Of a stretch of DNA of 64,000 nt, positions 38,066-47,185 are shown in pieces. Made by a program: the position numbers and the translations under genes. This stretch comes from Atlanticothrix silvestris CENA357 (GTDB taxonomy: Bacteria > Cyanobacteriota > Cyanobacteriia > Cyanobacteriales > Nostocaceae): the NCBI RefSeq assembly GCF_016056295.1, contig NZ_JAECZB010000003.1:1-64000 (forward strand), given 5' to 3'. Numbering within the stretch: position 1 is the stretch's first letter; every line of letters begins with the position of its first letter. The notes under the pieces are model-generated. The model was not told where the DNA came from, ran no database searches, and saw only the letters and a program-made list of their open reading frames with translations.

Positions 38066-38962
38066 ATGACCATAACTAAACGTCAGCTACCGACTTTTTT
38101 ACGTTTTGCCCAAAATTCTAATCTTTCTCAAAAATTAATGCTGATTGGGTTAGCCATTACCCTATTTTTCATCCTCCTAGCTTTTTTTGCCCCTGTATTC
38201 CAAACTTGGGGATGGCTGCAAAACCCTAAAGAATTTCTCTCAAACCCAATTCAAAGCCCACCTTCAGCCCAACATTGGTTTGGTACGAGTCGCCTGGGTC
38301 ATGATGTCTTCTCCCGCACGCTATTTGGCGCTCAAGCTGCACTGCAAGTGGTAATCTTGGCAACGGCATTGAGTATGATTATTGGCGTGCCTTTGGGCAT
38401 GGTGAGTGGGTATTTGGGCGGTAAGTTGGATAAGTTTTTGCTGTTTATTATGGATAGCATCTACACCTTACCAGGGTTACTGCTGTCGGTGACATTAGCA
38501 TTTGTGGTAGGGCGGGGAATATTGAATGCTGCGATCGCCATTAGTATTGCCTACGTTCCCCAATATTACCGCGTTGTTCGCAACCATACAGTGAGTGTCA
38601 AAACTGAAGTTTTTATCGAAGCAGCTCAAGCAATGGGTGCTTCTACTTGGATTGTGCTGTCTCGATATCTCTTTTTCAATGTCATTCAAAGCGTACCCGT
38701 ATTATTTACGCTGAACGCCGCCGATGCAATTTTAGTGTTAGGCGGTTTGGGCTTTTTGGGGCTAGGACTTCCCGAAGAAGTGCCAGAATGGGGACACGAT
38801 TTAAAGCAGGCTTTAGAAGCCCTACCCACAGGCATTTGGTGGACTACACTTTTCCCTGGTTTAGGAATGACATTCATGGTGGTAGGGTTATCACTACTTG
38901 GTGAGGGGCTAAATGAATTTGTCAATCCGCGATTACGGCGAGAAAATGGAATCCGGAAATAG
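38066..38962 (+). CDS. Dpp/Opp-type ABC transporter permease
   Basis: An inner-membrane permease of 298 residues of the DppC/OppC group. One N-terminal helix (LMLIGLAITLFFILLAFFAP) is followed by HWFGTSRLGHDVFSRTLFGA, the usual start of the permease core. Later come more helices and the EAA loop EAAQAMGASTWIVLSRYLFF, which docks the ATPase. The end, GEGLNEFVNPRLRR, is typical. No partner permease, ATPase or binding protein is adjacent, as is common in cyanobacteria where these genes are scattered. The substrate (peptides, nickel or other) cannot be told. ATG 38066 is preferred over TTG 38039. Confidence 0.9.
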   Translation: MTITKRQLPTFLRFAQNSNLSQKLMLIGLAITLFFILLAFFAPVFQTWGWLQNPKEFLSNPIQSPPSAQHWFGTSRLGHDVFSRTLFGAQAALQVVILATALSMIIGVPLGMVSGYLGGKLDKFLLFIMDSIYTLPGLLLSVTLAFVVGRGILNAAIAISIAYVPQYYRVVRNHTVSVKTEVFIEAAQAMGASTWIVLSRYLFFNVIQSVPVLFTLNAADAILVLGGLGFLGLGLPEEVPEWGHDLKQALEALPTGIWWTTLFPGLGMTFMVVGLSLLGEGLNEFVNPRLRRENGIRK

Positions 38963-39091
38963 TCAAAATAGGAATTAGGGGCTAGGGGCTAGAGTGGGTG
39001 TTTTACATTCATACAGAACCGTTATGTTCTTGACTTTTGACTATGGATTTTTGAATCTTGATTAAATTTGTATTTTTACTGAGAGATTTGT

Positions 39092-39295
39092 GTGAAAGAT
39101 AACTTGTCGTTAATTGCTGCGGCCGCTGGTGGATTTATACTTTCTGTTGCTCTGGCTGGAATACTACGAGGTACACCAGTCACGGCTTGGCAGGGACAAT
39201 CTCGTGCCAATTCTTATTTGGTAGCTAATCAACAGCATGTGTCTGTACTTCGGAAGAATCAAGGAGTTACACCTAACAAAAATGGACACGGGTAA
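39092..39295 (+). CDS. small single-pass membrane protein (67 aa)
   Basis: This protein has a short N-terminus, one hydrophobic helix (LIAAAAGGFILSVALAGIL) and a polar tail with Asn, Gln and Lys. It starts at GTG 39092 with GAGAGA ahead. I do not recognise a family. It stands between the permease and phosphofructokinase genes without close coupling to either. Confidence 0.6.
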   Translation: MKDNLSLIAAAAGGFILSVALAGILRGTPVTAWQGQSRANSYLVANQQHVSVLRKNQGVTPNKNGHG

Positions 39296-39490
39296 TATTT
39301 CTCAAACAAAGAGCGATCGCTTTTTACTACCAAACCTTCAATATTAATCTTGCTCTGGGGTCAATTCACAGTAACTTTTCGTTCATTAAAATAAAATTTT
39401 GTTTCAGACTAAGCTTAGATGTACCCAAATTCTCATAGGCTCTTAAGAATGCCAAATTTCAGTTAGGCAAATAACTAATAGCATTTCTTA

Positions 39491-40576
39491 ATGAAGATGG
39501 GTACATGTAAGCGTATTGGCATTCTTACTAGTGGAGGAGATTGCTCTGGTTTAAACGCGGTTATCAGATCTGTTGTCCATTGTGCTTGTGGAAAAGGTTG
39601 GGAAGTCCTGGGAATTCGTCAAGCAACTCTGGGTTTAATGGCACGTCCGCCGCAATTCACAAAACTGGAAATCGACTTAGTTGACCCGCTGTTAACCTCT
39701 GGTGGAACAATGTTAGGAACCACCAACAAAGGCGATCCTTTTGCTTTTCCTATGCCTGATGGCAGTGTATGCGATCGCTCCGAGGAAATTATTGCAAGCT
39801 ATCATCAGCTAGGTTTAGATGCTTTGATTGGAATTGGTGGCGATGGTAGCTTAGCTATTCTCCGTCGTTTGGCACAACAAGGCAATATTAATTTAGTTGG
39901 TATTCCCAAAACAATTGATAATGATATTGGAATTACCGAACATGCTATCGGTTTTGATACCGCAGTTAATATTGCCACAGAAGCACTTGATCGGTTACAT
40001 TTTACCGCTGCGTCTCACAGTCGAGTCATGATTTTAGAAGTGATGGGTCGTGATGCTGGACACATCGCCATTGCTGCGGGAATTGCTGGAGGAGCAGATG
40101 TGATTTTAATTCCAGAAATTCTCTACAGCGTTGACCACATTTGCCACAAAATTAAGCAGCGCCAAGATAAAGGCAAAAATTATTGTTTAGTTATTGTGTC
40201 TGAGGCAGTTCGTACCCAAGAAGGTGAAACTGTCACCATGACAAATAGCTTGGGTCAATCTCGATATGGTGGTATTGGTCAATACTTAGCCGATCAAATT
40301 AGCGATTGCATTGGTGCAGAAACACGAGTCACAGTCTTAGGACATATTCAACGTGGTGGAACCGCTTCACCACTAGATCGACTAGTGGCAGCTGCCTTTG
40401 GTGTAGCAGCGGTAGATCTGATTGCAGAAGGTAAATATGACCAGATGGTGACTTGGCAAAATCGCCAAGTTTTTGCTGTGCCAATTGCTGAGGCGATTGC
40501 TCAATATAGAACTGTCAACCCAGAGGATACTTTAGTTAAAACTGCTCGTGGTTTGGGTATTTATTTGGGGGATTAA
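39491..40576 (+). CDS. pfkA: 6-phosphofructokinase
   Basis: The enzyme phosphorylates fructose 6-phosphate in glycolysis. GILTSGGDCSGLNAVIRSVV is the start of the nucleotide site. IGIGGDGSLAILRRL has Gly at the E. coli position 104, which favours ATP over pyrophosphate. GIPKTIDNDIG contains the catalytic Asp but Lys instead of the E. coli Gly124, as in pyrophosphate-type and group III ATP enzymes. MGRDAGHIA and LGHIQRGGTASPLDR bind the sugar phosphate. The length of 361 is somewhat above the bacterial 320. It stands alone, with a long leader upstream. Confidence 0.95.
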   Translation: MKMGTCKRIGILTSGGDCSGLNAVIRSVVHCACGKGWEVLGIRQATLGLMARPPQFTKLEIDLVDPLLTSGGTMLGTTNKGDPFAFPMPDGSVCDRSEEIIASYHQLGLDALIGIGGDGSLAILRRLAQQGNINLVGIPKTIDNDIGITEHAIGFDTAVNIATEALDRLHFTAASHSRVMILEVMGRDAGHIAIAAGIAGGADVILIPEILYSVDHICHKIKQRQDKGKNYCLVIVSEAVRTQEGETVTMTNSLGQSRYGGIGQYLADQISDCIGAETRVTVLGHIQRGGTASPLDRLVAAAFGVAAVDLIAEGKYDQMVTWQNRQVFAVPIAEAIAQYRTVNPEDTLVKTARGLGIYLGD

Positions 40577-41218
40577 CTGTCGCTTTGCTCGAATTAAAAA
40601 TTAAAAATTATAAAACGAAAAGTCTTGCTTTACTCCAATTAAAATATGCGGAATTTTTTCATAAATAAAATTGGATTTATATAGTAGGAATTTCTATCAA
40701 CATATATCACCATATCAATATATATATGAAGCCTTGATTGAAGGTTTCTACCCACAGATGTACAATACAAATAGTTGCCGATAGTTCACTCTAACCCTAT
40801 CCTAACAGGAAGCTGTTTATGCCTAATTGCTAGCATTCTGTGATCAATCAATATGGATTAGGGGTAGATCAAGAACAGCATATTTGTAGGCATAGGGAAT
40901 ATCTCGTAAAACCAGCTCTCTTAATAGGTAAAATCTGGTGCGTTAAATTTTGTCCTTTGCACAACTCATACGATTGAAGTGTATTGTCACCAAGTGACTA
41001 CATACCATTTATTCCTGTGCTGATTTATCAGCATAGTAAATTCGTGGGTATTGGTAATTGAGTAGCCAGCATATTGCCAAAAAATTTTGAGTGGAGGTTT
41101 TCGCCTTTATAGAGACTGGCATACAGCTGTTTTTAACTCAAATAATTGGCATCACTCGCCATTGCATTTATTTCTCATTACCGATGCTCTAAACCCAATT
41201 TAAAATTCCGAGGAATCA
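40577..41218. other. intergenic region, no gene seen
   Basis: About 640 bases of AT-rich sequence lie between pfkA and the LabA-like gene. TATATATATGA-like stretches near 40720 and many short palindromes are present. No tRNA-like or protein-like signal was recognised. GAGGAA is the ribosome site of the next gene at about 41208. Confidence 0.4.
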
Positions 41219-41929
41219 ATGACTATCACTACTTTTACCAAGACCAAAAATGCATATAAACGTCTTGAAGAAGAAACAAATTTGCAAGGGAAAATTTTGG
41301 TAAAAAATGGTATCAAATGCGAAGATACCAAAAAAAAGGGGACTCAGACTGACAGTTTGATTATTAATGACTTAAATCGTGGTCGAGTAGCTATTTTTAT
41401 TGATGGTGTCAACTTATTTCATGCAGCTTTGCAACTTGGGATTGAAATAGACTATCTCAAACTGCTTTGTCATCTAACTGCTGGTTCACGACTATTGCGT
41501 GCCTTCTTTTACACAACAATCGATGTCTCACGACAAACCGCTACGCGTCCCCGCAGCAATGAAAAGCAACAAGGTTTTCTATTTTGGATGCGTAGAAATG
41601 GTTATCGCGTATTTACCAAAGAAGTACAGTCAGCAGATAATTCCAAAAAACCCAATTTGAATGTAGAAATTGCTGTCGATATGATCACCTTAGCTCCCTA
41701 CTACGATACTGCAATCTTAGTTAGCGGCGATGGAGATTTAGCTTATGCGGTAAATGCTGTTTCCAGTACAGGTTCTAGAGTGGAATTAGTAAGTCTGCGA
41801 ACAATGACCAGCGACAACTTAATTGATGTTACTGATTGTTTTATTGATCTCGATAGCATTAAGCAACACATTCAAAAGGATTCTCACCCAGGCTATAATT
41901 ATCGGGCGATGTCTAACTCTAAACTTTAA
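41219..41929 (+). CDS. LabA-like NYN-domain protein
   Basis: A PIN-like NYN domain: VAIFIDGVNLFHAALQLG at about residue 60, then LNVEIAVDMITLA and ILVSGDGDLAYAVNAVSSTG, which supply the acidic metal-binding residues of the presumed nuclease site. The family includes LabA of Synechococcus, a repressor branch in circadian output, and many paralogues of unknown role. The first 55 residues are charged and Lys-rich, outside the domain. GAGGAA precedes the ATG. Confidence 0.88.
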   Translation: MTITTFTKTKNAYKRLEEETNLQGKILVKNGIKCEDTKKKGTQTDSLIINDLNRGRVAIFIDGVNLFHAALQLGIEIDYLKLLCHLTAGSRLLRAFFYTTIDVSRQTATRPRSNEKQQGFLFWMRRNGYRVFTKEVQSADNSKKPNLNVEIAVDMITLAPYYDTAILVSGDGDLAYAVNAVSSTGSRVELVSLRTMTSDNLIDVTDCFIDLDSIKQHIQKDSHPGYNYRAMSNSKL

Positions 41930-42049
41930 ATTGCGATCGCCAATCCATCGAAGTTTACATTGATTACTACCAGATCTGATGGCCAACTTCTGGAGTAAAA
42001 TCACAACCTAGGGAATTTCTCTGCGTATTTTACTTAAATCCTAATCAAG

Positions 42050-42760
42050 ATGGATATTTTAATTGTTGAGGATGAACCAGAAATTGCTCAGTTAATCCAA
42101 CTCTCTTTAGAAAAAGAAGGATTTTCTTGTCGCGTTATTCGCGATGGTATCAATGCTTTGCGGATGTTTCAGGAACAACCGCCAGATTTAATCATCCTAG
42201 ACTTAATGATTCCTGGGTTGGATGGATTGGAAGTTTGTGCCAGAATTCGCCAGAAACCAGGTGCAAAAGATCCCTATATTTTAATGCTCACAGCTAAGGG
42301 CGAGGAAATTGATCGGGTAATTGGCTTGTCTACTGGTGCTGATGACTACATGGTTAAACCCTTTAGCCCTAGAGAATTGGTTGCTAGGGTACGGGCGCTA
42401 TTGCGGCGTAGTCTCCGCCAAGGAGGACAACATCAAGTAAATCGTACCCAACACTTTATAGTAGATGTAGATCAACGCACGGCCAGTCGTCAAATAGATT
42501 CTCAAGAGCCAGAAATTTTAGATTTAACTACCCTAGAATTTAATTTATTAAGCACCTTTGTCAGCAATCCTGGCCGAGTTTGGAACCGCACCCAATTAAT
42601 TGACAAACTTTGGGGTGATAATTTTTTTGGTGATGAACGGGTGGTGGATACTCATGTCGCTAGGTTGCGAAAAAAAGTTGAGCCTGATCCTGGTAATCCC
42701 GCTTTTATTAAAACTGTTGTTGGAGTCGGTTATAAATTTGAAGACTCCCCTGTAATGTAA
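42050..42760 (+). CDS. OmpR/PhoB-family response regulator
   Basis: The receiver has ILIVEDEPEIAQLI, phosphoacceptor Asp in LIILDLMIPGLDG, MLTAKGEE and DDYMVKPFSPREL. A winged helix follows, with LTTLEFNLLSTFVSNPGRVWNRTQLIDKLW and VDTHVARLRKKVEPDPGNPAFIKTVVGVGYKF. The kinase gene begins two bases after its stop. The pair should form a complete two-component system. The target genes are unknown. Confidence 0.95.
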   Translation: MDILIVEDEPEIAQLIQLSLEKEGFSCRVIRDGINALRMFQEQPPDLIILDLMIPGLDGLEVCARIRQKPGAKDPYILMLTAKGEEIDRVIGLSTGADDYMVKPFSPRELVARVRALLRRSLRQGGQHQVNRTQHFIVDVDQRTASRQIDSQEPEILDLTTLEFNLLSTFVSNPGRVWNRTQLIDKLWGDNFFGDERVVDTHVARLRKKVEPDPGNPAFIKTVVGVGYKFEDSPVM

Positions 42761-42762
42761 AT

Positions 42763-43878
42763 ATGACTAAAACGAACTGGCGTTGGACGAAATCCTTGCC
42801 TTTAGCATCGCGTCTGTTTTTTTCTCACTTGGTGGTAATGATAGTGGGATTACTCAGTCTTGTGATCATTAGCAAAGTTTCTTCACCGCGCTTTTTCGTC
42901 CTGCATTTAGAAAGACTAGAAAGTAGAGGGTTGAAATTAATCAATATTCGTACAGAATTAGTTCAAGGATTTGAAATAGCTTGGCGGCGAAGCACTCTTT
43001 GGTCAGTTATAGTCGGTACTACTGCGGCGGGAGGATTGAGTTATTGGGTATCGAAACGGATTATGCAGCGATTGACCGAAATGGAACAAATTACTCAAAA
43101 ATTTGCTGGTGGTCAGCTAGAAGCGCGATTACCTTTGTCTGATATTCCAGAACTCAATCGATTAGGTGCTAGTTTTAATCGGATGGCGGCCAGTCTAGAA
43201 GGAGTAGAAGCACGGCGGCGAGAATTAATTGGAGACATGACTCACGAATTACGCACACCCCTGACTGTTGTACGCGGTTACTTAGAAGAACTTGCTGATG
43301 GAGAAATAGAACCGTCACCGGAGATTTATCAGCGGTTAGCCAAGGAAACCAAGCGCTTAGAGCGTTTGGTCAATGATTTGCAAGAACTTTCTAAGGCAGA
43401 AGCTGGTTATCTGCCAATTAATATACAGCCAGTTAATTTATCTCCTTTATTAGAATCATTGGTAGAAAAGTTTACCGATCAGATGTTGGAAGATGGCCCC
43501 ATTTTGCGTTCAGAATTTCCATCCCAACTACCACTGGTATTGGCAGATATTGACCGTACAGAACAGATATTGGTCAACTTACTTGGTAATGCAGTGCGTT
43601 ACACTACTCAAGGTTCAATTACCATTCGTGCTTGGACTGAAGCATCTAAACTCTGGATTGCGGTTGTTGATACAGGTATTGGCATTGCCTCAAAGGATTT
43701 ACCCCACGTTTTTGAGCGCTTTTGGCGCACCGATCAATCACGCGATCGCCATTCTGGAGGAACAGGCATTGGTTTAACTATCACTCACCGTTTGGTGGAA
43801 TTACAAGGCGGTCAAATTCACGTAGAAAGCGAGTTGGGTGTTGGTAGTACATTTCGTTTTTTCTTGCCTTTGGCTTGA
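42763..43878 (+). CDS. sensor histidine kinase, partner of the upstream regulator
   Basis: This kinase has 371 residues. Two membrane helices (about 20-42 and 72-92) enclose a very short loop of about 30 residues, so it lacks a periplasmic sensor domain and may sense the membrane or a partner protein. HAMP (RIMQRLTEMEQIT to MAASLEG), HisKA with MTHELRTPLTVVRGYLEEL, and HATPase with LLGNAVRYTTQG, DTGIGIASKDLP and GGTGIGLTI follow. It is two bases downstream of the regulator, so co-translated. Confidence 0.94.
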   Translation: MTKTNWRWTKSLPLASRLFFSHLVVMIVGLLSLVIISKVSSPRFFVLHLERLESRGLKLINIRTELVQGFEIAWRRSTLWSVIVGTTAAGGLSYWVSKRIMQRLTEMEQITQKFAGGQLEARLPLSDIPELNRLGASFNRMAASLEGVEARRRELIGDMTHELRTPLTVVRGYLEELADGEIEPSPEIYQRLAKETKRLERLVNDLQELSKAEAGYLPINIQPVNLSPLLESLVEKFTDQMLEDGPILRSEFPSQLPLVLADIDRTEQILVNLLGNAVRYTTQGSITIRAWTEASKLWIAVVDTGIGIASKDLPHVFERFWRTDQSRDRHSGGTGIGLTITHRLVELQGGQIHVESELGVGSTFRFFLPLA

Positions 43879-44013
43879 GCTATACATACAACGAATTGTC
43901 ACAAGCTGGTTGTATCTGCGTCATATCAAATTGCTAACTTAAAAAGAATTAGGAGAATACAAAGCACAGGGAGACTTCTTCAATTCTTCTTATACCCAAT
44001 ACGCAGCCTTTAT

Positions 44014-44115
44014 ATGTTTACTTTTATTCTGGCTACATTTTTGGTAAGTTTAGTGACTGTATCTGGTTGGACTGCAATCTCTTACTTGTTTCCTCAAAAT
44101 CATTCCCAAGATTAA
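44014..44115 (+). CDS. small single-helix membrane protein (33 aa)
   Basis: ATG 44014 opens a 33-residue frame: one hydrophobic helix (FTFILATFLVSLVTVSGWTA) and a short polar tail ending PQNHSQD. It is directly followed by a canonical terminator at 44138, which supports a real short transcript. The size and build resemble small subunits of photosynthetic or NDH complexes, but I cannot match it to a named one. Its ribosome site is weak. Confidence 0.5.
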   Translation: MFTFILATFLVSLVTVSGWTAISYLFPQNHSQD

Positions 44116-44137
44116 ACAAATCGTCATAATCTTCTAG

Positions 44138-44170
44138 ATCAAGCGCCAAAGAGTGGCGCTTGATTATTTT
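44138..44170 (+). terminator. Rho-independent terminator after the 33-aa frame
   Basis: ATCAAGCGCCA (44138-44148) pairs perfectly with TGGCGCTTGAT (44154-44164) around a 5-base loop, followed by TATTTTTG. Confidence 0.85.
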
Positions 44171-44175
44171 TGTAT

Positions 44176-44678
44176 GCGATCGCAATTGAATATTTCAATG
44201 CGGATTGCTACCGTTAACAGTCCATACGAAAAGGTGTGCAACTTAGATGCGTGACAGCTTAACTACCAGCATTAATTAAAGCAATTGCATTTATATTGAA
44301 ATTTTTCTGGTGTAGGTGGTAAATTCTCTTATGCTTCAATCTTTGCTTAAAATCCAGAGTAATAAAAAATGTCTTTAATTTTACACTTTAAAATTACTAC
44401 CATATCATCCTTAGCAGGCTCTTAGTGATTCAAAATTATAATTACAAGCCTGTTAAGTTTCCCTTTAAATTAAGTAAAAGTACTGATTTATGTGTTTTCT
44501 GACTTCGCCTAATATTTATCGTATTAAGGAATATCAGGGTAGCATCAGAATTGTTAAATGTGAAATTCGTCTTGTAAATCTAGTAATTCTCGGATGAATC
44601 CAATAAACCCACAAACAAATCAGGAGTCAGAATAATCTGGCGACTGACTCCCTAACCCAGACTCAAGGAGCTTTAATC
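44176..44678. other. intergenic region with a leader hairpin
   Basis: This stretch is mainly AT-rich and no gene was recognised. GGAGTCAG (44623-44630) pairs with CTGACTCC (44644-44651), 28 bases before the next start codon. This could be a leader stem in front of the AAGGAG ribosome site at about 44664. Confidence 0.4.
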
Positions 44679-45008
44679 ATGAATCAGATACAGTTGACTT
44701 TAGTTATTGGTTATGTGCTGATGTCCTGCTATTTTTTCAGCAACTGGCTAAGATTTTCTCTACGTCATCCTAGTTCTTTTCCTGAAGAAAAATTTTTATC
44801 GTTTGTGATGTTTTTAATCACAACTATTTTTTGGCCTCTAACTATTCCTATTTCTGTTTTAGAGATATTTGAAAAACGGAAAATAGAGTTTAATACTGTT
44901 ATTCCTGTTATTCTAGCAATGTTTGCTTTGAGTATTTCTTACTATCTTAGTTATTTGCATGAGCATGGATTTTGCTATTACAATTTATTCTGCTCTTACC
45001 CTTCCTAA
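44679..45008 (+). CDS. hypothetical membrane protein (109 aa)
   Basis: Three predicted hydrophobic helices: LVIGYVLMSCYFFSNWL near the start, VMFLITTIFWPLTIPISVLEIF in the middle, and VIPVILAMFALSISYYLSYL near the end. A Cys-containing tail follows. I see no known motif. AAGGAG 12 bases before the ATG supports the start. The gene stands alone. Confidence 0.7.
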   Translation: MNQIQLTLVIGYVLMSCYFFSNWLRFSLRHPSSFPEEKFLSFVMFLITTIFWPLTIPISVLEIFEKRKIEFNTVIPVILAMFALSISYYLSYLHEHGFCYYNLFCSYPS

Positions 45009-45250
45009 TGTAGAAGCTTAAGTAAAGCAACCACTGCACAGCATACAAATTGTTAAGCTGACCTTAATAAGTTTATGTTTATTTTTATAAAATATATCTT
45101 CTGAGGAAAATTATAATCAGCCAATAAATAAAATTTCTCTATATCTTAAAAAAGATTTTATATGTTATTTTTGAAAGCAAAAATAAACTTTTTTTAGGGT
45201 GTGTTCTGACCTATATTTCGATATGATGAGTCACGAAAAAGAAAATTTAA

Positions 45251-45526
45251 GCGGGTACAGTCCTTATTCAAGATATCAATGCTGGGTCTAGTAATTCCAA
45301 TCCTTCTGACTTAACTTACATCAACGGCACTCTCTATGTTAGTGCTGATGACGGTATAAGCGGCAAAGAGTTATGGGCATTAAATATTACACCTTCTGTA
45401 GCTAACACGATTATCAGTCTGACTGTAATTAATGCTGAAGCCGCTGAAACTGGTAACAAGTCGGCTGTTTTTTATCTGGCTCTAGCGTTAAGTAATGGAC
45501 AAGCGATCGCAGTAATCTATAATTAA
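45251..45526 (+). pseudogene. remnant of an ELWxxDGT-repeat secreted protein
   Basis: An open stretch without a start codon encodes LIQDINAGSSNSNPSDLTYI, NGTLYVSADDGISGKELWAL, then a Val/Ile-rich tail to a stop at 45524. The QDINxG...L..NGTLYF.ADDG..G.ELW pattern is that of ELWxxDGT repeats, found in very large secreted cyanobacterial proteins. An in-frame stop lies directly before it (45248-45250). Only about one repeat plus a C-terminal piece remains. Confidence 0.7.
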
Positions 45527-45904
45527 TGACAATTTTGATAGCAAAATTTGGCAAAGTTGGTCAATACACCATACACTTGCTAATCCCTTGATGCCACGAA
45601 AAGACTATATTGTAAGCATTTAACATGGGTTTGTACTTACTATGTTTGCCTACTTAAATTTCAATTTATGATGTATCAAAAAAAAGTCTTACACGCCCTG
45701 ATGTAAGACTTTTTTTTGTTTGTGATAAATCCCTGGTACAGCACAAGCATAATTTATGTTAATCAAATATGACGATAGTTTTTGGCTTTTTTCTACTATC
45801 ATCATACAGATAGCGCTCACTTGCTAATAGCGAAACAATTAAGATTCTCAAATTAGAATTTTAATTTTGAATTCAAAATTTATATTTGACAAGGAGCAGG
45901 TTGG
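45527..45904. other. intergenic region with terminator, before the HAF gene
   Basis: Apart from the strong terminator-like hairpin at 45678, no structured element or gene was recognised. The last 60 bases are AT-rich leader with AAGGAG before the HAF-repeat gene. Confidence 0.4.
45678..45717. terminator. bidirectional terminator hairpin
   Basis: Eight A, GTCTTACA (45686-45693), an 8-base loop, TGTAAGAC (45702-45709) and eight T form a perfect 16-bp stem flanked by A and T tracts. It would terminate on both strands. There is no intact gene just upstream, so it is likely the terminator left from the decayed ELWxxDGT-repeat gene. Confidence 0.85.
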
Positions 45905-47062
45905 ATGGTGGTGAGGAATAGCTTAAAAACAAAGATGATAACAAAGCTGCCAGTTTTGTGTGGGTTAGCAGCCATGATGACATTAGGGGTGAATGCCAAA
46001 GTAACAGCGGCATCTCTTTATGACCTTACCGACCTCGGTATTCTCCCAGGAAGCGATTATAGTATTGCAAGTGATATCAATAATAACGGTCAGGTAGTTG
46101 GTTACTCTGGCGATCGCGCCTTTTTATGGGGCAGCAACAGTGGCATTACCGACCTTGGTACTCTTCTAGGAGATAATTCTAGTATGGCTGCTGCCATCAA
46201 TGACTTGGGTGAGATTGTTGGGTCTTCTTACAATACCAACACTGGTAGACGAGCCGTTTTATGGAGCAGCAATGGTCCTATTACTGACCTCGGTACTTTT
46301 GGTCTGTTTGGCGATGATTTTAGTACAGCAACGGGCATTAATAATGAAGGTCAAGTAGTTGGCTACTCTAACGGTACAAACATTTTCCGCACTCATGCCT
46401 TTTTATGGAGCCGCAGCACTGGCATGACTGATCTCGGTACACTGCCAAATAACACTTACAGTTTTGCATATAGTATTAATAATCAAGGTCAGGTAGTAGG
46501 GGAATCGTGGGAAATTTTCAACGACTTTGCTCTATCTCCTGTTTTGTGGAGCGATAGTAATATCACCAATCTTGGCACTTTGGCAGATGGGGATTACGGT
46601 CTGGCAAGAAGTATCAATAATTTGGGTCAGATAGTAGGCACTTCCACAGGTGAAAGCGATCGCGCCGTTTTATGGAGCAGCAATAGTCCTATTACCGACC
46701 TCGGCACTCTCCCAGGAGCCAGTGGAAATGCTGCCCAAGATATTAATGATCAGGGTCAGATAGTAGGGTCATCACAAATACCACTGAGTGACAGTCTAGC
46801 TTGGTTATGGAGCTACGACAGGGGGATGACCGACTTGAATACTCTGATTGATCAAAATTTGGGTTGGACACTTAACGAAGCTAATGCCATTAATAACAAT
46901 GGGCAAATTGTAGGCAGTGGCTTCAAAGACGGCCAACAACGTGCTTTTTTACTCACTCCTAAGTCTTCTGAACCTGTACCAGAACCAATGACAATGGCTG
47001 GTACGATGCTTGCAGGAGCAGGGTTAGCCTATCGGCGTTACCGTCAGCAAAGTAATCGGTAA
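45905..47062 (+). CDS. secreted HAF-repeat protein with PEP-CTERM anchor
   Basis: A signal peptide (LPVLCGLAAMMTLGVNAKVTAAS) is followed by about seven repeats of the form ITDLGTLPG..S.A..INN.GQIVG, running to about residue 345, presumably a beta-propeller. The C-terminus, PVPEPMTMAGTMLAGAGLAY then RRYRQQ, is a PEP-CTERM sorting signal that would be cleaved by an exosortase encoded elsewhere. AAGGAGC before ATG 45905 supports the start. The likely location is the cell surface or extracellular polysaccharide layer. Confidence 0.88.
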   Translation: MVVRNSLKTKMITKLPVLCGLAAMMTLGVNAKVTAASLYDLTDLGILPGSDYSIASDINNNGQVVGYSGDRAFLWGSNSGITDLGTLLGDNSSMAAAINDLGEIVGSSYNTNTGRRAVLWSSNGPITDLGTFGLFGDDFSTATGINNEGQVVGYSNGTNIFRTHAFLWSRSTGMTDLGTLPNNTYSFAYSINNQGQVVGESWEIFNDFALSPVLWSDSNITNLGTLADGDYGLARSINNLGQIVGTSTGESDRAVLWSSNSPITDLGTLPGASGNAAQDINDQGQIVGSSQIPLSDSLAWLWSYDRGMTDLNTLIDQNLGWTLNEANAINNNGQIVGSGFKDGQQRAFLLTPKSSEPVPEPMTMAGTMLAGAGLAYRRYRQQSNR

Positions 47063-47064
47063 AC

Positions 47065-47103
47065 TAGCAAAAGACTCAAGTATTACTCTTGAGTCTTTTG
47101 CTA
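47065..47103. terminator. terminator of the HAF-repeat gene
   Basis: TAGCAAAAGACTCAAG (47065-47080) pairs perfectly with CTTGAGTCTTTTGCTA (47088-47103) around TATTACT. The A- and T-rich arms let it act in both directions. Confidence 0.85.
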
Positions 47104-47185
47104 AATTTTATTAAATTACTGCTACTCATTGATTGAGAAACAGCATAGGCCCCTTCAAGGTATAAAAGGGTTGATTCTATGTAGC

